A stretch of DNA of 64,000 nt from Serinus canaria. Taxonomy: Eukaryota > Chordata > Aves > Passeriformes > Fringillidae. Within the stretch, counting starts at the first letter, position 1. Each line of letters starts with the position of its first letter. A program made the translations under genes and the position numbers. Location of the stretch: assembly GCF_022539315.1 (NCBI RefSeq), contig NC_066316.1:56917994-56981993 (forward strand). Direction: 5' to 3'. Positions 62,501-64,000 of the stretch are shown here, one piece after another. Below the pieces are notes generated by a model. The model was not told the DNA's origin. It made no database searches and saw only the letters and a list, made by a program, of their open reading frames with translations.

Positions 62501-62747
62501 CTGCCTTGTGCAAGCCTCCCCTCCTGCTCTCTGCTGAAATGGGGGTAAGTTTTTCACCACCAGCCTCTCTGCTGCAGTAATAATTCTGGCAGCCAGACAA
62601 CTAACCACTGTCATTGCTTCTTCAGCCTTCATCCCTAATAGGCTTTATTTCCTGATTTCTCACAAGATTTCACTGTACATTTTGAATAACTTACTTAAAA
62701 TCTCCCTTAATGTTTTCCAAACAGCATTTGACTCAACCACCAAGCCA

Positions 62748-63185
62748 CAAAATCTTAGAGTGGTTCAGGTCAGAAGGGACCACAGTGGGTCATCTGGTCC
62801 AACCTCCCTGCTCAAGCACGGTGGTCCCAGAGCACACGGTACAGATGATTCCAGTGAGGGAATCTCCAGTGAAGGAGACTCCACACTGTCTCTGGGCAAC
62901 CTGCTGCAGCGCCTGGTTACCCGCACAGTAAAGTTCTTCCTTATGTTCAGCGGGATCTTCCTGTGCATCAGTTTCTGCCCGTTGCCTCTTGTCTTATATC
63001 TGGGCACCACAAGAGGAGCCTGGAAGCACCCTGTTGGCACTGCCCCTTAACACACTTATAGACATTGGCGAGGTCTCTTCTCCAGGCCCAGCTCCCCCAA
63101 CCTGTCCTTGTTAAGACTTGCTCCGGTCCCTTTATCTTGGTTGCCCTCCGCAGGACACGCTCCGGGACACTGCAACCCCCTGGCG
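62748..63185 (-). mobile_element. CR1 LINE 3' fragment next to the IGF2R promoter
   Basis: Plus-strand reading AGAGTGGTTCAGGTCAGAAG, GGACCACAGTGGGTCATCTG and further CACAGTAAAGTTCTTCCTTA is the reverse complement of a CR1 3' region. The fragment is about 0.44 kb and ends near the GACACGCTCCGGGACAC segment, within about 260 bp of the IGF2R start codon. Reading frames are broken. Confidence 0.85.
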
Positions 63186-63299
63186 GTGCGCCACACGGGC
63201 CGGGCCCCTGTGCTCCTCAGCCGGCCGGACAGCAGGCATGGGGACAGAGTGCCGGTGTGCCAGTAACCCGGTATCCCGGTGTGCCAGTGCCCGGTGTGG

Positions 63300-63443
63300 C
63301 GGCGACACCGCAGGGCCCGGGGGAGAGGGCGCGCATCACGTGAGCGCCCGTGCATGGCGGCGGTCACATGACCGGGGCGGGGGCGCGCGGCGGTCACATG
63401 ACGCGGCGGTGGCGCCGCCTGACGTCCCGGGGCAGCCCGGCCC
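63300..63443 (+). promoter_or_regulatory. IGF2R: IGF2R CpG-island promoter with E-box/M-box cluster
   Basis: TATA-less CpG-rich block. It has a TCACGTGA palindrome at 63336-63343 (core of the TFEB CLEAR element), two copies of GTCACATGAC at 63363-63372 and 63393-63402 (MiT/TFE M-box form) 30 bases apart, a GGGGCGGGGGCG GC box between them, and a CRE-like TGACGTCC at 63420-63427. Control of a lysosomal sorting receptor by MiT/TFE factors would fit, but binding is inferred. Confidence 0.7.
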
Positions 63444-63547
63444 ATGGCGCCCATGGCCTCGCTGCTGCTCGGCGCCCTCCTGGCGCTGCTCCCGCCCGTC
63501 GGGGCGGTCGCTGCCGCTCTCCCCGACTCCTACCAGGACCTGTGCAG
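63444..63547 (+). CDS. IGF2R: Cation-independent mannose-6-phosphate receptor, exon 1
   Basis: Exon 1 codes MAPMASLLLGALLALLPPVG and then AVAAALPDSYQDLC, i.e. a signal peptide (hydrophobic core at about residues 5-16) and the first mature residues. It ends in phase 2 at a GTGGGC donor (63548). The length and the Leu-Cys just before the splice resemble mammalian exon 1, where the signal peptide is followed by PELCS. The receptor carries mannose-6-phosphate-tagged lysosomal enzymes from Golgi and cell surface to endosomes. In mammals it also binds IGF2 and is imprinted; the chicken receptor is reported not to bind IGF2 with high affinity and the locus not to be imprinted. Identification rests mainly on synteny (directly after MAS1, same strand) plus the signal-peptide exon; the other exons lie outside. 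A second in-frame ATG three codons on could also start. Confidence 0.8.
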
Positions 63548-64000
63548 GTGGGCGGCCGCTAGGACGTGATGGGGCCGCTGGAGAAAGGCTGTACCGGGGG
63601 GTACGGGGAGGGGGTGCTGTATCTTGGTGCCCGTGCCGCTCCTGCCCTCCGTGGGAGCGCAGCACCGGGACTTGGCAGCGCGGGCAGGGTCCCTCGGTCG
63701 CCCGTCCCTGGAAGGGTCAGGCCGGGGATCTCCGGGGGAAGCGGCGGCCGTGTCCCCGGGCGTGAGGCCGAGGCTGGTCCGTGGCGAAGGTGCAGCAGGG
63801 CTGGGAGCCTGAGGGGCCGCTGCCCCGCGGGACCGCTCTGCGTGGGTCTCTGCAGATACAGGAAATCTGCGGGTGAGGGCATGAGCAGGCTTGCACCCTG
63901 CGAGGCGCCTGTGGTCGGTCTAGTCTGAAAAACACAAAGTGGTGGTGGTTTGGAAGGGATGTCGCTTGAGAGTTGGCTTCTTGCTAAGGATATTGCCATG
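63548..64000 (+). other. IGF2R: IGF2R intron 1 (start)
   Basis: GC-rich continuation of the CpG island up to about 63850, then less GC-rich. No second exon is visible. Long open frames on both strands here are composition effects. Confidence 0.65.

Larger units (their letters stand above)
51730..62740. other. MAS1-IGF2R gene-poor stretch
   Basis: About 11 kb of mostly AT-rich sequence with no recognisable coding gene. Contents I can name are the hairpin at 52524 and an LTR at about 58966-59518. Remaining open frames are short and match nothing known to me. Confidence 0.6.

Noticed and set aside
63118..63999. Frames of up to 215 codons at the right edge
   Set aside because: They span the CR1 tail, promoter, IGF2R exon 1 and intron in the wrong frames of a CpG island.

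Overview
This window is nuclear DNA of a bird, most likely a songbird. It has spliced vertebrate genes with GT-AG introns, CpG-island promoters and CR1 LINE tails. Two copies of a tRNA-Ile-derived SINE with a CR1-like tail resemble the passerine TguSINE1 family. One LTR (about 40.8-41.3 kb) resembles the LTRs common in finch genomes, and a second (about 59 kb) resembles a widespread avian LTR. Species cannot be fixed from the sequence alone.

The gene order and strands match human 6q25.3: ACAT2 (+, last two coding exons), TCP1/CCT1 (-, complete, 12 coding exons, 556 codons), MRPL18 (+, complete, 4 exons, 179 codons), PNLDC1 (+, 19 exons, with one unresolved phase break), MAS1 (+, single coding exon, 329 codons) and IGF2R (+, exon 1 only, running off the right edge).

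Layout: 1-2.4 kb is the ACAT2 3' end, convergent with TCP1 (2.6-11 kb). 10.2-11.6 kb is the TCP1 CpG promoter, which carries a heat-shock element and lies between the arms of a diverged inverted repeat of about 250 bp. MRPL18 (12.5-15.4 kb) is divergent from TCP1. PNLDC1 covers 16.5-27.9 kb. From 27.9 to 50.5 kb is a gene-poor stretch with a SINE, a solo LTR, a CR1 fragment, a G4-prone microsatellite and two long hairpins. MAS1 is at 50.5-51.7 kb. Another gene-poor stretch follows, with an LTR near 59 kb and a CR1 fragment ending next to the IGF2R CpG promoter at 63.2-63.45 kb.

The genes are neighbours by conserved synteny rather than parts of one pathway: cytosolic thiolase, cytosolic chaperonin subunit, mitochondrial ribosomal protein, piRNA 3' trimmer, Mas receptor and the lysosomal-enzyme sorting receptor. 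I found no new gene system. The items most worth a second look are: four near-perfect hairpins with 16-22 bp arms; the inverted repeat bracketing the TCP1 promoter; two GC-AG introns; the PNLDC1 exon 13/14 phase break; a uORF in front of MRPL18; and a cluster of TFEB/MiT-type E-boxes in the IGF2R promoter. All exon boundaries were derived by hand from splice signals, reading frame and remembered family sequences, not by alignment software.
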